Positions 56,366 through 58,629 of a stretch of 58,629 bases of DNA are shown here, in pieces. The notes below the pieces were generated by a model that saw only the letters and a list, made by a program, of their open reading frames with translations, was not told the origin of the DNA and did not search any database. This DNA is from an uncultured bacterium (lineage in GTDB: Bacteria; Bacteroidota; Bacteroidia; CAILMK01). The stretch is from the NCBI GenBank assembly GCA_903829945.1, contig CAIKRV010000002.1, positions 1 through 58,629 of the forward strand. The letters run 5' to 3'. The stretch's first letter is position 1. Every line of letters starts with the position of its first letter. The position numbers were made by a program, and so were the translations under genes.

Positions 56366-57613
56366 CTATTTAGAAAAAAGGTCTATTTCGTCAAATTGGG
56401 TAGGAAGTAATACTTTTCCTGTGCCATCAATGAGTCCAAAAGATGCACCATCTGCTGTCACCTTAAAAATACCGCCTCCCAATGGTGTAATCTCTGAATA
56501 TTGCGTATTGATGACCAACTTACCGCTTTTATCAATTACCCCTTGCATACCATTATTAGTTACCAATGCAAAGCCTTCGTTAAATTCTTGCCCTTGGTCA
56601 AATTGAGGATTAATAATTGTTTTGCCTGAAGCATCAATATAGCCCACTTTACCGCCAATAGTTACAAAGGCCATTCCTTCATTAAAATCACCGGCAGACT
56701 CATAATTACAAGGTATAATCATCTTATTGGTGGAATCGATATAACCGTATTTGCCATCTTTTTGAATAAATGCTTTGCCTTCATTAAAATCACCGGCTTC
56801 CTCATATTCCAAAGGAATAAGCACCATACCGGCACGATTTAAAAAACCAACTTTCAATACACCTTCTTTTGTTTTCTTAGCAACACGAAGCTTATTTTCG
56901 CTAAATTCAAATATATTAGGATAATTAGGAGGAACAATTTGCTTGCCCGCTTTATTAATTATGGCCAATCGAGGACCAATCTTTACTACAGCTAAACCAT
57001 TTTGAAAAGATGAAGCATCATTGTAGGTGTTTTGAATAACTATCTTTCCGCTTTTATCCACATAACCGTATTTATTTTCCTTTTTGAATACTGCCAAGCC
57101 ATCTGAATAAGGTTTCATTTCATCAAATGAAGGACCATTTGCAAGGGGTTTGCCCAGCTTAGTCATCAAAGTTACTCTTTGAGTTTTAGGATCCGTTACT
57201 GCTTCTACACCATCTGCAAAGCCATTAAAAGCCACAAAATAACTTTCTGTATGAAATAAGCCTTTCCCAGTGGTATTAATTACATCTACGCCGGTACGAC
57301 CTTCTTTGGTTACGATGGCTAAACCTTTTTTGAAAGTAAATCCATCGCTAAATTGTGGTTTAATGACCATGGTATTAGATTTATCAATGGCACCCCAAAG
57401 CGCACCTTGCTTTACGGAAGCCAAACCGTCACTAAAATCTCCGGCATCATCATAGATAGGTTTTATAACTATTTCTCCACGACGATTGATAAAACCGCAT
57501 TTACCGCCTTTCTTAATTTTAGCCAATGCATTATCCTGAGCATATACCCCGATGGAAGTTATGACAAAGAAAAACATCAAAAATTTAACTGAATATAAGC
57601 CCAAACTTTTCAT
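56366..57613 (-). CDS. exported WG-repeat protein
   Basis: A 415-residue precursor with a signal peptide ending VYAQ (about residue 25). The rest is about eight or nine WG-type repeats of the form KYGYIDKSGKIVI followed by PxYDDAxxFxxGLA. Such repeats build a beta-propeller-like or beta-solenoid surface for protein binding; no catalytic residues are recognisable. The gene is monocistronic, with a 348-base upstream region. Function unknown. Confidence 0.9.
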   Translation of the reverse strand: MKSLGLYSVKFLMFFFVITSIGVYAQDNALAKIKKGGKCGFINRRGEIVIKPIYDDAGDFSDGLASVKQGALWGAIDKSNTMVIKPQFSDGFTFKKGLAIVTKEGRTGVDVINTTGKGLFHTESYFVAFNGFADGVEAVTDPKTQRVTLMTKLGKPLANGPSFDEMKPYSDGLAVFKKENKYGYVDKSGKIVIQNTYNDASSFQNGLAVVKIGPRLAIINKAGKQIVPPNYPNIFEFSENKLRVAKKTKEGVLKVGFLNRAGMVLIPLEYEEAGDFNEGKAFIQKDGKYGYIDSTNKMIIPCNYESAGDFNEGMAFVTIGGKVGYIDASGKTIINPQFDQGQEFNEGFALVTNNGMQGVIDKSGKLVINTQYSEITPLGGGIFKVTADGASFGLIDGTGKVLLPTQFDEIDLFSK

Positions 57614-57961
57614 TTTATGATTATGTTATTGGTTATCTAATTTACTGTATGCGTGTAGATTAAAGCTTTCCGGTGGGCTGCACATATCATACCGGGAGAA
57701 AGAGTATATCCCTACCCTTCCTTATATAATTCGGCGAAATGTAGGTATTTTTTTTCGAATATTTAACATTTTTGATGGTAAAAAAAATATTTTTTGAGCC
57801 TTAAAGTAAATATTTAGAGCATTTGATGAGAAAATGTAACAATGTTGCATATTTTGTAGAAATGCCGGATTATTCACCATAATCATTAAAAATAACGCAA
57901 CTTTGCAGCAAAAATATAGGGTACATTGTTACGCTTAAAAGTGCATAAATATACCCCAAAT
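57614..57961. other. 348-base non-coding region upstream of the WG-repeat gene
   Basis: No gene is seen here. On the minus strand a weak -7-like TACATTTC lies near 57740. A short imperfect hairpin pairs CCGGT (57670-57674) with ACCGG (57691-57695). The right-hand part is very AT-rich, with runs of A and T. Confidence 0.5.
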
Positions 57962-58033
57962 GGCTCCGTAGTATAATGGATAGTACGCAAGTTTCCGGAA
58001 CTTGACATCCTGGTTCGATTCCAGGCGGAGCTA
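57962..58033 (+). tRNA. tRNA-Arg (anticodon CCG)
   Basis: A 72-base cloverleaf. The acceptor stem GGCTCCG pairs with CGGAGCT (one G-T pair). The D arm contains GTATAATGGATAGTAC, the anticodon arm CAAGTTTCCGGAACTTG carries CCG, and the T arm contains TGGTTCGATTCCA. CCA is not encoded, and a T run follows. It reads the codon CGG. Confidence 0.95.
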
Positions 58034-58411
58034 CTTTTTTCCTATTTGCATTTTTCAAGAAAAAAAATCAAATTCCATTTTCAAAATTCCACTTTGTGTC
58101 TTTTTTTTGACAAGCGAGCCTAGAAATATTGAAAATTTTTAGACTTTTATCAAGTACTTACAAAATATTTTTATCCCACTATATTGGGAATTTTTAATCA
58201 CGGTTAATATTGATACACGCTAAGTATAAAATTAAAATTTTATTTTTTTTAAGCTAATATTATTTGAAAATCAAGACTAAAAAATAAAGTTGCATTTTAA
58301 ATTTTAGTTTCAATGGTTTTTCCAAATCCATAAATATTTTTTCGGTAAAAATGTGTGCAAAATTTAGGGTATAATTACAACTTAACTTTGTAATAATTAT
58401 CAACACACACT
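58034..58411. other. 378-base AT-rich non-coding region after tRNA-Arg
   Basis: No gene is supported here. The first bases hold the T run after the tRNA, and the last 30 hold the promoter and leader of the final gene. The middle is very AT-rich. No repeat of the tRNA 3' end was noticed, so there is no sign of an integrated element. Confidence 0.5.
58383..58390 (+). promoter_or_regulatory. -7 promoter element of the last gene (TAACTTTG)
   Basis: TAACTTTG lies 21 bases before the ATG at 58412. Confidence 0.55.
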
Positions 58412-58629
58412 ATGAGCTTATCTAAACTTTCATGTATTGGTTTGGTTTGTTTCGCTTTTATAAATATACTAAGCGCACAAAATTCTAAAACTACATTATT
58501 ATATCAATCTAAATTTTCTGCTCATCAAACTCATGCATTTGAAGAAAATCATGGCCAATTTCATAATGAAAAAAATGAGAGCATTCAAGAAATAAAGTAT
58601 TTACTTCATGATAAAGGGATGCGATTAGC
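58412..58629 (+). CDS. N-terminus of a secreted protein, cut by the window edge
   Basis: Seventy-two codons are present before the window ends, with no stop. The product begins with a signal peptide (MSLSKLSCIGLVCFAFINIL, cleavage near SAQ, residue 23). FEENHGQFHNEKNES and EIKYLLHDKGMRL follow. This resembles the N-terminus of large T9SS-exported proteins with an ENxGQ motif and a following YxxxxxG strand (DUF7948/SBBP-type). The family call is tentative, because only the first part is visible. Confidence 0.7.
   Translation, partial: MSLSKLSCIGLVCFAFINILSAQNSKTTLLYQSKFSAHQTHAFEENHGQFHNEKNESIQEIKYLLHDKGMRL

Noticed and set aside
57962-58411. tRNA-Arg as an attachment site of an integrated element
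   Set aside because: No integrase and no repeated tRNA 3' end is visible within the window; the right side is truncated.
1-58629. CRISPR arrays, insertion sequences, prophage or toxin-antitoxin genes
   Set aside because: No regularly spaced repeats, transposase, integrase or paired small toxin-antitoxin genes were seen while reading both strands.

Overview
The window is an AT-rich chromosomal segment of a member of the Bacteroidota. Four things point there: the gene order rpmB-rpmG-DUF4295-ftsY-rimO; many promoters with the phylum's -7 element TAnnTTTG; almost no Shine-Dalgarno sequences; and proteins typical of the phylum (T9SS-type C-terminal sorting domains, BshC of bacillithiol synthesis, WG-repeat and OmpA-type envelope proteins, a two-gene LptD/amidase-MCE cluster). 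I cannot place it below phylum, although the content fits a Chitinophagia- or Sphingobacteria-like organism. No insertion sequence, phage, CRISPR array, plasmid or defence gene was seen, so this is mostly a core-genome region.

Layout. 1-900: leftward rpmH-rnpA-yidD. 1.0-2.0 kb: exported asparaginase-type hydrolase. 2.2-7.2 kb: rightward ribosomal protein, SRP-receptor, RimO and BshC genes. 7.2-12.1 kb: leftward cytochrome c maturation operon ccmB-ccmC-ccmD-cupin-ccmE-ccmF. 12.1-14.7 kb: small genes and tRNA-Asn. 14.7-19.5 kb: copper ATPase, then a DUF2089/YIP1-like/secreted serine hydrolase operon. 19.7-24.3 kb: amino acid permease, two lipoproteins and a LYS1-like dehydrogenase. 24.4-30.2 kb: gcvP and the type IIA topoisomerase A subunit. 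30.2-34.0 kb: leftward recR-glycosyltransferase fusion-ridA-rhomboid. 34.1-38.5 kb: sodium symporter and a large OmpA-family protein. 38.5-43.4 kb: rRNA/tRNA methyltransferase, mutS and three small exported proteins. 43.4-46.2 kb: leftward GT39-bcp-pdxH. 46.3-51.7 kb: SIMPL protein, M23 peptidase, FAH hydrolase, M3 peptidase and DUF5606. 51.8-56.3 kb: MCE protein and amidase, divergent from LptD. 56.4 kb to the end: WG-repeat protein, tRNA-Arg and the start of a secreted protein.

How the genes work together. The ccm operon encodes haem export and attachment to periplasmic cytochromes c. Its CcmE has a cysteine-type CxxxY haem site instead of the usual histidine. Envelope biogenesis is represented by YidD, LptD, an MCE lipid-trafficking protein, two peptidoglycan hydrolases, an OmpA-type protein and two glycosyltransferases. 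Translation and genome maintenance are represented by L34, L28, L33, DUF4295, FtsY, RimO, RNase P protein, RecR, MutS and topoisomerase.

The points most worth a second look are these. mutS is interrupted by a single-base shift at an A7 run that is also a perfect -1 slippery heptamer. The mutS and TrmH-family promoters overlap head to head. Five genes have a -7 box only 4-5 bases from the start codon, implying leaderless mRNAs. A GT2 enzyme is fused to a sugar-phosphate transferase that has lost its catalytic core. A tiny exported protein consists of little more than a T9SS-like sorting domain. I did not find a convincing wholly new multi-gene system.
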